Shown piece after piece: positions 1-6,668 of a DNA stretch of 10,940 bases. The position numbers and the translations under genes were made by a program. Source of the DNA: an uncultured Flavobacteriales bacterium (lineage in GTDB: Bacteria > Bacteroidota > Bacteroidia > Flavobacteriales > Crocinitomicaceae). The notes under the pieces are model-generated. The model had not been told where the DNA came from and made no database searches. It was given only the letters and a program-made list of their open reading frames with translations. Location: contig CAMLDR010000144.1 in the NCBI GenBank assembly GCA_946478775.1, forward strand, positions 1 through 10,940. The letters are read 5' to 3'. Positions within the stretch are counted from its first letter, which is position 1; each line of letters opens with the position of its first letter.

Positions 1-785
1 TCGTATCATCCGTAACGATGGTATTGGCTGTTGAAGCTGGTCACCGAATGGATAAAAAAGGTGTTATGAAGTGGATGGTCGCTACGATCATCGGTGGTTT
101 CTTCTTCCTTGGTTCACAGGCTTGGGAGTGGTCTCACTTTATTCACGGTTCCCATTTCGGAAGTGTTGAAATCCTTTCGGGAGAGCACACAGGATCCCGT
201 GCCATTGTGAAAGGTCATTTCGGAGATTTGGAAAGCTTTACTGTTGTTCAGGCAGGAAAACACCACCAAGTTGGAGACGTTATTAAAGAAGCTCCGGATG
301 AGTTGTTCCACCATTTCCGCACAGCGGTTATGAACGGACAAGTGAAAGACGGAAAAATTACGCTTCACGATGGTTCTGTTGCAACCTGGAAAAAACACCA
401 CGATGAGCATATGGAGCTAATCGTGAAAACAGATGGTACGGAACACTCTTTACCAAAAGTGACGAAGATCCACGGAAAAGATGCCGAAGTGAAATATTGG
501 GAATCTGTTAATTCAGGGAAAAAAGGAGCGATTATTTACGGTGCTGATTTGCAAAGTAACGAATACGGTCCTTCTCAATACGGACAATTCTTCTTCTTCA
601 TTACAGGTTTCCACGGATTCCACGTATTCTCAGGAGTCATGATTAACATCCTGATCTTCCTGGGAGTTGCCAGCGGAAAATACCACAAACGCGGTCACTA
701 CGAAATGGTTGAGAAAACAGGATTGTACTGGCACTTTGTCGATTTAGTATGGGTGTTCGTATTTACATTCTTCTACTTAGTTTAA
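1..785 (+). CDS. Cytochrome c oxidase subunit III, 5'-partial, with large His-rich insert
   Basis: Subunit III of a haem-copper cytochrome c oxidase in the inner membrane. The frame is open to the left edge (codons from base 3), so the true start lies upstream and the ATG at 18 is probably internal. Counting from that ATG, the end of one helix is followed by a basic cytoplasmic loop (HRMDKKG, 9-15) and a helix (about 16-38) ending in the family's QAWEW. A hydrophilic stretch of about 150 residues follows (about 39-187), with 15 histidines including KKHHDEH. Then come the signature FFFFITGFHGFHV and the last helix with YWHFVDLVWVF, both diagnostic of COX3. By the usual seven-helix topology the insert joins helices V and VI and faces the periplasm. 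It sits 19 bp before the subunit IV gene, in one operon. The family assignment is firm; the role of the insert is unknown. Confidence 0.93.
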   Translation, partial: VSSVTMVLAVEAGHRMDKKGVMKWMVATIIGGFFFLGSQAWEWSHFIHGSHFGSVEILSGEHTGSRAIVKGHFGDLESFTVVQAGKHHQVGDVIKEAPDELFHHFRTAVMNGQVKDGKITLHDGSVATWKKHHDEHMELIVKTDGTEHSLPKVTKIHGKDAEVKYWESVNSGKKGAIIYGADLQSNEYGPSQYGQFFFFITGFHGFHVFSGVMINILIFLGVASGKYHKRGHYEMVEKTGLYWHFVDLVWVFVFTFFYLV

Positions 786-804
786 TTTTTGAAAGATATA
801 GATC

Positions 805-1173
805 ATGGAAAGAGACGATATTATTGAATATTCATTAGATGCTCACCATAGCGAAGAACAAGGAAAGAAAATTCGTCGCAAAATTTGGTTAGTTACTGCA
901 ATCCTGACAGCTATTACAGCTATCGAGGTGGCGATTGGTGCAAAGATTCACCAGGACAACGAATATTGGTGGATTGTAAAATTATTATTCATTGGTTTAA
1001 CCATCTTGAAAGCAGGTTACATCGTATTGGTGTTCATGCACTTGGGTGACGAACGAAAAGTATTGAAGTATTGTATTTTAGTTCCGTATTTTATTTTTGT
1101 TATTTACCTGATTTTCATTGCACTGACTGAGGCTAATGCAGTCAATGCAACTTGGGAAGCATACGGAGGATAG
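805..1173 (+). CDS. Cytochrome c oxidase subunit IV family protein (prokaryotic COX4 type)
   Basis: Small accessory subunit of the aa3/caa3-type oxidase in the inner membrane. At 122 residues it has the expected size. A charged N-terminus is followed by three hydrophobic segments: about 29-46, about 52-78 and about 88-110. The second carries LKAGYIVLVFMHLGDE, matching the K-A-x-x-I-x-x-x-F-M-H-L signature of prokaryotic subunit IV (COX4_pro). The family is thought to stabilise the complex rather than bind cofactors. The ATG is 19 bp after the subunit III stop codon and 25 bp precede the next gene, so co-transcription is very likely. No Shine-Dalgarno sequence is clear, which is usual in Bacteroidota. 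Confidence 0.9.
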   Translation: MERDDIIEYSLDAHHSEEQGKKIRRKIWLVTAILTAITAIEVAIGAKIHQDNEYWWIVKLLFIGLTILKAGYIVLVFMHLGDERKVLKYCILVPYFIFVIYLIFIALTEANAVNATWEAYGG

Positions 1174-1198
1174 TTTTCATTTAAACGATTTATAGCCA

Positions 1199-1885
1199 AT
1201 GGCTAAGTCAAATTCTAAGGCCGGTTCGTTAAAATCAGTGTTCGCACTACTGCTTTTATTCGGACCGGCTCTTATTTTAATATTCATTTCCACTCGGGGC
1301 TGCGAACACAAATTCAAAGAGCTGGATGATTACGGAGCAATTCCAAAATTCTCCTTTACGGATGCGAAGGGAAAAGTGTATACCAACCATTCCTTTAAGG
1401 GTCAGATCGTCCTCTATTTCACCATCCAGCCTTCCTGTCCGGATTCGTGTGGCATCACAATCTGGCACCTGGACCAATTGGTTTACCAAAGACTTCGTGA
1501 AAACAAAAAAAGGCTCAATCACGTCAAATTGATCTCTGTTCTGACAGATGGTGCGGGAAATCCCGATAAGCGCATCAAAGAAGTAGAATTCATGCTGAAT
1601 GACCGCGTAGAAGGATACGATCCTTCCATTTGGATGGTGGTTTCCGGTGATGCAAAATCGCTTTACAATATCTCGCACAACGGCCAAACCCTGCTCCAGG
1701 AAGATAAAAAATTCTTCGGCGGATTTGGATTCCAGGAATTGATGCTGCTTTCCGATAAAAGCAATCGATTGAGAATGGTTCTCCCGGGAAAAACGGAAAG
1801 TACGATTCGCACGATGCGTGATCACATGGCATTGCTTGAAAAAGAATACGATATCAAAGCATACAAGGAAAAAAAGAAAAAATGA
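1199..1885 (+). CDS. Divergent SCO1/SenC-like protein, membrane anchored, lacking the copper-ligand His
   Basis: Thioredoxin-fold protein of the SCO family, which normally delivers copper to the CuA site of oxidase subunit II or acts as its thiol reductase. A short basic N-terminus and a hydrophobic segment (about 14-31) indicate a signal anchor with the domain in the periplasm. The CxxxC motif is present as CPDSC (80-84), but the Pro that usually follows is Gly. The canonical His-Ser-Asp region near the end of the fold appears replaced: GFGFQELMLLSD lines up by eye with FAHSDGMVLVD of the next gene, leaving no His at the ligand position. The SxDPxxDxP stretch is also gone. The C-terminus is Lys-rich. 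It is the third gene of the oxidase operon, just before a canonical SCO. A redox role rather than copper carriage is inferred. Confidence 0.82.
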   Translation: MAKSNSKAGSLKSVFALLLLFGPALILIFISTRGCEHKFKELDDYGAIPKFSFTDAKGKVYTNHSFKGQIVLYFTIQPSCPDSCGITIWHLDQLVYQRLRENKKRLNHVKLISVLTDGAGNPDKRIKEVEFMLNDRVEGYDPSIWMVVSGDAKSLYNISHNGQTLLQEDKKFFGGFGFQELMLLSDKSNRLRMVLPGKTESTIRTMRDHMALLEKEYDIKAYKEKKKK

Positions 1886-1906
1886 TCCGCCAACTCGGAT
1901 TGATAA

Positions 1907-1930
1907 ATGAATCCGCCGCGATGGATTCAT
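1907..1930. repeat. 8-bp inverted repeat between the two SCO genes
   Basis: ATGAATCC (1907-1914) and GGATTCAT (1923-1930) are perfect reverse complements around an 8-nt loop. They lie inside the 77-bp gap between the two SCO genes, the largest gap in the operon. No T-run follows, so it is not a standard intrinsic terminator. It may be an mRNA hairpin affecting processing or relative expression. Eight base pairs in an AT-rich gap can also arise by chance. Confidence 0.4.
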
Positions 1931-1962
1931 GCGGTTCTGCATAGAGATTAATAAAAAGAACA

Positions 1963-2631
1963 ATGAAACAGATCTTACAAGTCGCGCTGATTCTACTCCT
2001 GATTACTTCCTGCAATACAGAACCGGAGAAGAAACCAAAAGCACTTCCTTATTTCGGGAATTATGACATCGTTTTTTCTGAAACGGATGGTGTTCAATCT
2101 GCTGATACCGTTTATCCCAAAATTCCTGCTTTCTCTTATCTGAACCAGGATTCTATCCTCATTAAATCCAAATCGATGAAAGGGAAAGTGTGGATTGCCA
2201 ACTTCTTTTTCACCAGTTGTCCGAGTATCTGCCCGCCCATGATCTCTCAAATGAAACGACTGAATATCCTGACTCAGGACCTTGCTTCGGAAGTTCAATT
2301 CATGTCATTCAGCATTGATCCGGAAACGGATCAGCCCCACGTTTTGAAAAGGTATATCCGAAGCAACGGGATCCAGGGAAAAAATTGGTATTTCTTCACA
2401 GGCGATGAAGCAAAGACCCATCGTTTGGGGGTGATGCATTTCATGGTCCATGCAGACAAAGATCCGATGGCTGCAGGTGGTTTCGCGCACAGTGACGGAA
2501 TGGTACTTGTGGACAGAGAAGGATATGTACGAGGCGTTTACCGCGGTACTCAAACATCGGATGTAGACAAACTAAACAAAGATTTACGCAAATTATTAGC
2601 AATTGAATATGGAATCAACTCAAAGCACTAA
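1963..2631 (+). CDS. SCO1/SenC family copper chaperone, lipoprotein
   Basis: Canonical SCO protein for maturing the CuA centre of cytochrome c oxidase, held at the membrane as a lipoprotein on the periplasmic side. The N-terminus is a type II signal with lipobox ITSC; Cys17 would be lipidated. The thioredoxin-like domain carries FFFTSCPSICPPM with Cys86 and Cys90 as the CxxxCP copper-binding pair, then SIDPETDQP, and the third ligand His176 in AHSDGMVLVD. All copper-site elements are therefore present, unlike in the preceding paralogue. At 222 residues the length is normal. The gene lies 77 bp after the divergent SCO and overlaps the DUF420 gene by 23 bp at its 3' end, which suggests translational coupling. 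Confidence 0.93.
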   Translation: MKQILQVALILLLITSCNTEPEKKPKALPYFGNYDIVFSETDGVQSADTVYPKIPAFSYLNQDSILIKSKSMKGKVWIANFFFTSCPSICPPMISQMKRLNILTQDLASEVQFMSFSIDPETDQPHVLKRYIRSNGIQGKNWYFFTGDEAKTHRLGVMHFMVHADKDPMAAGGFAHSDGMVLVDREGYVRGVYRGTQTSDVDKLNKDLRKLLAIEYGINSKH

Positions 2632-3187
2632 ACCCGGTCTTCGGAAACTGATCATCGCACTTTCTATCATTATTCCATTGGTTGTTGCTGCCTTGTTTAA
2701 GGTTAAAATCGAAGGATATGATTGGCATTTTTTACCGTCCATTTACGCTTGTATCAATGGGTTAACAGCTATTCTTTTAGTTGTGGCATTAATAGCAATC
2801 AAACAAAAGAAAATCAGTTTACACGAAAGAATCATTAAAGTCTGTATGGGGCTTTCAGTCTTATTTCTATTGTGTTACATTGCTTACCACATGACTTCAG
2901 ATCCAACAGTTTATGGAGATTTAAACGGAAGCGGCGGAAAATTAGACACCTATGAAAAGCTACATGTTTCTTCAGCAAGCCAGATTACTTACTACATCAT
3001 TTTGATCACGCACATTATTTTAAGTGTTGCGGTGATCCCCATGGTTTTATTCTCTTATTTGTACGCCTGGGAAGGGAAATTCGACAAACACCGCAAGTGG
3101 ACTAAAATTACCTGGCCTCTGTGGTTTTATGTAGCTGCAAGCGGAGTGGTGGTTTATTTGATGATTTCCCCGTATTATCCGCATTGA
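2609..3187 (+). CDS. DUF420 family membrane protein (CtaM/YozB-like oxidase assembly factor)
   Basis: Integral membrane protein of the DUF420 family. Members in Firmicutes (B. subtilis YozB, S. aureus CtaM) are needed for assembly of haem-copper oxidases; the same role here is inferred from family and operon position. I start at ATG 2609 (192 residues). An in-frame TTG at 2603 is possible but less likely. Five hydrophobic segments are visible at about 12-31, 42-64, 75-93, 128-152 and 166-187. Family-type histidines occur at His40, His72 (LHER), His94 (AYHM), His135 (ITHIILS) and His161 (DKHRKWT), followed by TWPLWFYVAASGVVVYLM. The start lies inside the SCO gene (23-bp overlap). It is the last gene of the operon, facing a convergent neighbour. 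Confidence 0.88.
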   Translation: MESTQSTKPGLRKLIIALSIIIPLVVAALFKVKIEGYDWHFLPSIYACINGLTAILLVVALIAIKQKKISLHERIIKVCMGLSVLFLLCYIAYHMTSDPTVYGDLNGSGGKLDTYEKLHVSSASQITYYIILITHIILSVAVIPMVLFSYLYAWEGKFDKHRKWTKITWPLWFYVAASGVVVYLMISPYYPH

Positions 3188-3188
3188 A

Positions 3189-3221
3189 CAATTACTAATT
3201 GCGAATGCCCAATTACTAATT
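3189..3221. repeat. Direct repeat of CAATTACTAATT in a convergent intergenic gap
   Basis: The 12-mer CAATTACTAATT occurs at 3189-3200 and again at 3210-3221, directly after the DUF420 stop codon. Each copy contains AATTACTAATT, which is palindromic around one base. Between and across them lies AATTGCGAATGCCCAATT (3197-3214), which resembles motifs in the gaps at 5330-5347 and 9256-9274. The gap separates two convergent genes, so it may hold transcript 3' ends. I see no GC-rich stem followed by a T-run. Confidence 0.5.
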
Positions 3222-3277
3222 TAAGGATATCGCAAATCAAGAAGTAATCTTGCTTCGGAAAGAATGAATTTCAGAAA

Positions 3278-4108
3278 TTACAAATCGGAAGGGCAGCTGT
3301 TTTTTCCGCCCATGCGGATCACCAAACCAATGCCGAAGAAAGTGTACCAATCCCTGGAGGCGCGGTTTCCACGTTGTCCGAAACGATTTCCGTCTAAGCT
3401 TCTATTGCTTAATGCGGCGGAAGTAGGACCGTTCTGAGCAGCCAAAAGAGTAGGATCTGCGTAGCGGTATCCGCCCACATCATCCAGGTAATCCGTAAAC
3501 AGGAAACGTATTCCGTATTCGATGTTCAAACCAATGTTCTTGGTAATGGAAAACCGGGCGCCTACTGCGAGCGGAACTCCCATTTGGATGCGTGAGTATT
3601 TTCCCCTGTCTGCCAATTCGGTTCCCTGACCTTCTGTTCCCAAAGGCTGTAATTCAACCATGGTTCCGTTGAAATCGGTCATCGGGTTAATCTTTGTCAG
3701 CGATAATTCAGCTAATAAGTAAGCCGTTCCTTTGTATCTCCTGTTCCCAATTTCAAAGGGGAAATACGTTACTTCAATTCCGGAGCCAAACTCAAACAGA
3801 TCCGATTGAAAGGAAAGGTTCCTGTTTTTATAAAAGGCATTGCTTTGCTGGCTGTCGTACCCTTCGATCTTCCCGTAAGTAAAATTCAAACGATATGCCA
3901 ATCGCGCATTGATATTGTAGCGATAAAGGAGTTGCGCTGCCAGGTTGGTATTCTTGAAATGAGCCTGATTCAGATCGCCAATATAGTAGCTTCCTCCTAC
4001 CATAAAGCCAATTTCAGAACGCGACCAGGCATTGTGCCTATGCGCTTTTTGACTCCAGGAGTAAGAAGCTACGATACAAAGCAATAAAACCAGCATTCTG
4101 TTCTGCAT
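3278..4108 (-). CDS. porG: PorG/DUF6089-type outer-membrane beta-barrel protein (type IX secretion)
   Basis: Predicted outer-membrane protein of the DUF6089 family, which includes PorG of the Bacteroidota type IX secretion system; PorG is linked to the PorK/PorN ring. The N-terminus is a signal peptide (about 1-19, cleavage likely near SWS-Q). Family marks are YYIGDLN (41-47), QPLGTEGQG (154-162) and FTDYLDDVGG (ending near 213). Alternating hydrophobic strands throughout fit a small barrel, and 276 residues is normal. The gene lies 25 bp after asd on the same strand, so the two are probably co-transcribed. DUF6089 also contains members of unproven function, so the PorG name is less certain than the family. 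A possible cargo protein is encoded at 6699-9257. Confidence 0.75.
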   Translation of the reverse strand: MQNRMLVLLLCIVASYSWSQKAHRHNAWSRSEIGFMVGGSYYIGDLNQAHFKNTNLAAQLLYRYNINARLAYRLNFTYGKIEGYDSQQSNAFYKNRNLSFQSDLFEFGSGIEVTYFPFEIGNRRYKGTAYLLAELSLTKINPMTDFNGTMVELQPLGTEGQGTELADRGKYSRIQMGVPLAVGARFSITKNIGLNIEYGIRFLFTDYLDDVGGYRYADPTLLAAQNGPTSAALSNRSLDGNRFGQRGNRASRDWYTFFGIGLVIRMGGKNSCPSDL

Positions 4109-4133
4109 ACCGATATAACGAATTTGAATGTGA

Positions 4134-5153
4134 TTAATTGTGTGTTCCGGCCGTCATAGGAACTAAAATTCCTTTTTGAATCAGCATCTCGGCAATTTGC
4201 ACTGCATTGGTAGCAGCTCCTTTTCTCAAATTGTCGGCTACTACCCACATATTCAATGTTTTTTCCTGGCTTTCATCTCTTCGGATTCTTCCCACAAATA
4301 CATCGTCTTTGGATTGCGCAAAACGCGGCATGGGATAGGAATTTGTTGTTGGATCATCCTTCAATGTAATCCCGGGAGTTTCGTGAAGCAATTTTCTCAC
4401 GGCTGCCAAATCAAATTCTTTTTCAAATTCCACATTGACCGCTTCCGAATGGCCTCCAACAACGGGAACACGAACCGCAGTAGCAGTAACCGAAATGGAA
4501 GGATCTAAAATTTTCTTCGTCTCATTGGTCAGCTTCATTTCTTCTTTGGTATACCCATTGTCTAAAAATGAATCACAATGAGGAATGCAATTCTTATCGA
4601 TCGGATAATTGTATGCCATTTCACCGGAAATTCCTGCACGCTCATTTTCCAATTGCTGCACGGCTTTCACACCGGTTCCGGTAATGGATTGATAGGTAGA
4701 AACAATGACCCGTTTCACCCCGTAAACTTGATGTAAGGGCGCAAGTGCCATTACCAGCTGGATAGTACTGCAATTCGGGTTTGCAATAATCTTGTCTGCA
4801 GCTGTTAAACTATCCCCGTTGATTTCAGGAACGATGAGTTTTTTGTCCGGGTGCATTCTCCAGGCAGAACTATTGTCAATAACAGTTGTTCCTAACGCTT
4901 CAAACTTGGGTGCCCACTCTAAAGATGTTTCTCCACCTGCGGAAAAAATAGCTAAATCGGGTTTCATCGTAACAGCTGTTTCCAAATCCACCACCGGAAA
5001 TTCCAACCCACCGAATTCGATGTTCTTACCAACCGACTTTTCAGAAGCCACGGGAATTAATTCTGTAATAGGAAAAGAACGTTCCTTCAATACTTCCATC
5101 ATTACTTTTCCAACCATTCCTGTTGCTCCGACAACCGCTACTCTCATACCCAA
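4134..5153 (-). CDS. asd: Aspartate-semialdehyde dehydrogenase
   Basis: Cytoplasmic NADP-dependent enzyme that reduces aspartyl-4-phosphate to aspartate-4-semialdehyde, the branch point to lysine/diaminopimelate, threonine and methionine. The N-terminal Rossmann motif is GATGMVG (9-15). IDNSSAWRM (92-100) and VPEINGD (108-114) are family blocks. The catalytic Cys128 sits in ANPNCSTIQ, and the catalytic His235 in VPVVGGHSEAVN. The C-terminus carries VGRIRRD and WVVADNLRKGAATNAVQIAE, typical of the bacterial Asd family, and 339 residues is the expected length. A start at Met3 (5147) is an alternative, since MRVAVVGATG resembles the usual N-terminus. A TATTTTTG element lies only 11 bp upstream of the ATG. 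The PorG-type gene follows 25 bp later. Confidence 0.97.
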   Translation of the reverse strand: MGMRVAVVGATGMVGKVMMEVLKERSFPITELIPVASEKSVGKNIEFGGLEFPVVDLETAVTMKPDLAIFSAGGETSLEWAPKFEALGTTVIDNSSAWRMHPDKKLIVPEINGDSLTAADKIIANPNCSTIQLVMALAPLHQVYGVKRVIVSTYQSITGTGVKAVQQLENERAGISGEMAYNYPIDKNCIPHCDSFLDNGYTKEEMKLTNETKKILDPSISVTATAVRVPVVGGHSEAVNVEFEKEFDLAAVRKLLHETPGITLKDDPTTNSYPMPRFAQSKDDVFVGRIRRDESQEKTLNMWVVADNLRKGAATNAVQIAEMLIQKGILVPMTAGTHN

Positions 5154-5164
5154 TAAATTTTACA

Positions 5165-5172
5165 CAAAAATA
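5165..5172 (-). promoter_or_regulatory. Candidate Bacteroidota -7 element for asd-porG
   Basis: On the minus strand this reads TATTTTTG, matching the Bacteroidota -7 consensus TAnnTTTG. No TTG sits at the usual 19-21-bp spacing upstream, so the -33 element is missing or weak. A start site a few bases downstream would leave a very short leader before the ATG at 5153. The motif is easy to find by chance in AT-rich DNA. Confidence 0.4.
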
Positions 5173-5197
5173 ACGGATAGTTCAATTGAAAATATAA

Positions 5198-5347
5198 AAT
5201 TGAGAATTGAAAAGTTAAAGTAATTGAAAAGCTATTTTTCATTCGGTGACGCAAATCGATCAAAGCATATTCAAACGCATGAATCCAAGGCGGCGAATCA
5301 CGTTGAAAGCGGTGTCTTCTCTCCTTTTCAATTGGACATTCTCAATT
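5198..5347. repeat. Imperfect inverted-repeat arms about 150 bp apart
   Basis: The left arm AATTGAGAATTGAAAAG (5198-5214) matches the reverse complement of the right arm (5324-5347), which reads AATTGAGAATG-TCC-AATTGAAAAG. The right arm carries about seven extra bases in the middle. Related arms flank a shorter gap at 9256-9331. The structure resembles a small palindromic intergenic element, but I see no target-site duplication and the core carries no gene. Chance similarity among AT-rich repeats is possible. Confidence 0.45.
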
Positions 5348-5362
5348 ATCAATTCAAAATCG

Positions 5363-5370
5363 TACCTTTG
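5363..5370 (+). promoter_or_regulatory. Candidate Bacteroidota -7 element for the RNA helicase gene
   Basis: TACCTTTG fits the Bacteroidota -7 consensus TAnnTTTG exactly. At 21-bp spacing the -33 position reads TTC rather than TTG, so the match is partial. Transcription would begin around 5375 and give a leader of roughly 85 bases before the ATG at 5461. It lies just downstream of the right inverted-repeat arm. Confidence 0.45.
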
Positions 5371-5460
5371 TACCGGAAAAAAATCATTTCCACCGATTTG
5401 AAGTGAGGAAAAGTTCACCACACGTGACAATCAGTTCGGACCATTTTACAGAACAATTTC

Positions 5461-6582
5461 ATGCAATTTGATGAATTAAACCTGCTTCCACATTTATTGG
5501 ATGCACTAAAAGAATTAGAATACACTATTCCAACACCTATCCAGGAACAATCAATCCCAAGCTTACTAGAAGGAAAAGACTTATTTGGCTGTGCTCAAAC
5601 GGGTACGGGTAAAACTGCTGCTTTCGCACTGCCCATTTTACAACATTTGGATCCGGACGGACTTGTAAAAGGAAAACGCCCGATCCGTTGTTTGGTACTG
5701 GCACCTACAAGAGAATTGGCAAACCAGATCAATGACAGCTTCAAAGCCTACGGGAAATTTTCCAAGCTTCGATCCATGGTGATTTTTGGCGGTGTTAATC
5801 AAAATAAACAAGTCAATCAGTTGAATGCCGGAATAGACATTTTGGTGGCAACTCCCGGTCGCCTGCTGGATTTGATGAACCAGGGACACATTCACCTGTC
5901 TAAGGTCACCCATTTTGTATTGGATGAGGCAGACCGTATGCTCGACATGGGTTTCATTCACGATATTAAAAAGATTCTTCCCCGTTTACCGAAGAACAAA
6001 CAGAATATTTTCTTCTCTGCAACCATTTCTCCTACGATCATGGAACTGGCAGGAACTATTTTATTCGACCCGGTAAATGTGCGCGTTACGCCCGTTTCTT
6101 CCACAGCTGAGATTGTTGACCAGTTTGTTTATTATGTGGAAAAGGCAGACAAACGCAATTTCCTAAAACAATTGATCAAAAGCGAGAATATTTCTCATGC
6201 CATCGTCTTTACAAGAACGAAACATGGTGCTGACCGGGTGGCAAGAGAATTAACAAAATCCGGGATGAAAGCGGAAGCCATTCACGGAGATAAATCGCAA
6301 AATGCACGCGAAAGAGCTTTGGCAGGTTTCAAAAACCGTACGGTAAGTTTCCTGATTGCAACAGACATTGCATCTCGTGGTATTGATATTGATCAGCTGG
6401 AGTATGTGATCAATTTTGAAATCCCGGAAGTAGCAGAAACCTATGTTCACCGCATTGGTAGAACAGGTCGTGCCGGTTCAAGCGGTGTGGCGTATACCAT
6501 GTGTTCAAGCGAGGAAAAAGCGAATCTGAAAGCGATCCAAAAGTTGATCAATCAACAAATTCCGGAACGCACACTGAAATAA
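5461..6582 (+). CDS. rhlE: DEAD-box ATP-dependent RNA helicase, RhlE type
   Basis: Cytoplasmic RNA helicase that uses ATP to unwind short RNA duplexes, typically in ribosome assembly, RNA decay or cold response. All core motifs are present in order: Q-motif (Phe3, PTPIQEQ 24-30), Walker A AQTGTGKT (45-52), PTRELA (82-87), TPGR (131-134), DEAD (155-158), SAT (186-188), VFTRTK (from 249), ATDIASRGID (300-309) and HRIGRTGR (330-337). The protein ends only 36 residues after the last motif, so it is a minimal two-domain core without the basic or RGG tail of many RhlE/CsdA proteins. The RhlE label is a subfamily guess from motif spelling; the DEAD-box assignment is firm. A leader of about 85 bases precedes it and palindromes follow its stop codon. 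Confidence 0.94.
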   Translation: MQFDELNLLPHLLDALKELEYTIPTPIQEQSIPSLLEGKDLFGCAQTGTGKTAAFALPILQHLDPDGLVKGKRPIRCLVLAPTRELANQINDSFKAYGKFSKLRSMVIFGGVNQNKQVNQLNAGIDILVATPGRLLDLMNQGHIHLSKVTHFVLDEADRMLDMGFIHDIKKILPRLPKNKQNIFFSATISPTIMELAGTILFDPVNVRVTPVSSTAEIVDQFVYYVEKADKRNFLKQLIKSENISHAIVFTRTKHGADRVARELTKSGMKAEAIHGDKSQNARERALAGFKNRTVSFLIATDIASRGIDIDQLEYVINFEIPEVAETYVHRIGRTGRAGSSGVAYTMCSSEEKANLKAIQKLINQQIPERTLK

Positions 6583-6587
6583 TTTGC

Positions 6588-6638
6588 GTGAAATTTCACC
6601 ATTACCCCATTCAATAAATCGGGTATTCAGAAATTTCT
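6588..6638. repeat. Two GAAATTTC palindromes forming a possible hairpin after the helicase gene
   Basis: GTGAAATTTCAC (6588-6599) is a perfect 12-bp palindrome five bases after the helicase stop. AGAAATTTCT (6629-6638) is a second one, centred 40 bp away. Between them TACCC (6603-6607) can pair with GGGTA (6621-6625). The whole can therefore fold as one imperfect hairpin with GAAATTTC arms. No T-run follows, so an intrinsic terminator is uncertain. Paired operator half-sites are an alternative. Confidence 0.45.
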
Positions 6639-6668
6639 AGCTAAAAGTGATGAATTTACTTCTTCATA

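Larger units (their letters stand above)
5154..5460. other. 307-bp divergent intergenic region between asd and the helicase
   Basis: This AT-rich stretch separates two divergently transcribed genes. It holds a TAnnTTTG-type element for each direction, a TTCAATTGAA palindrome (5181-5190), and inverted arms rich in AATTGAG/CTCAATT at 5198-5214 and 5324-5347. The part between the arms (5215-5323) shows no gene I can support; a 60-codon TTG-started reading frame there looks like chance. The last 85-90 bases would be the helicase 5' UTR. Confidence 0.6.

Noticed and set aside
1907..1951. 14-codon ATG frame in the gap between the SCO genes, considered as a leader peptide
   Set aside because: It shows no ribosome-binding site and no residue bias. 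Its start simply falls in the inverted-repeat arm.
1277..1963. 228-codon open frame on the minus strand opposite the first SCO gene
   Set aside because: It lies antisense to a gene with recognisable SCO features and continuous operon spacing. Its product shows no domain and has the odd composition of an out-of-frame shadow.
2603..2608. TTG at 2603 as start of the DUF420 gene
   Set aside because: An ATG two codons later fits better. The extra residues add nothing to the family N-terminus.
3188..3277. Tandem AATTACTAATT copies as a CRISPR or minisatellite
   Set aside because: There are only two copies, with no regular spacer series and no cas genes.
4792..5223. 143-codon plus-strand frame opposite asd
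   Set aside because: It runs antisense through the Asd catalytic core and N-terminus, whose motifs are intact. The product has no recognisable fold or signal.
5224..5406. 60-codon TTG-started frame in the asd-helicase gap
   Set aside because: It has a rare start codon, no domain or signal, and it runs through the repeat arm and putative helicase promoter.
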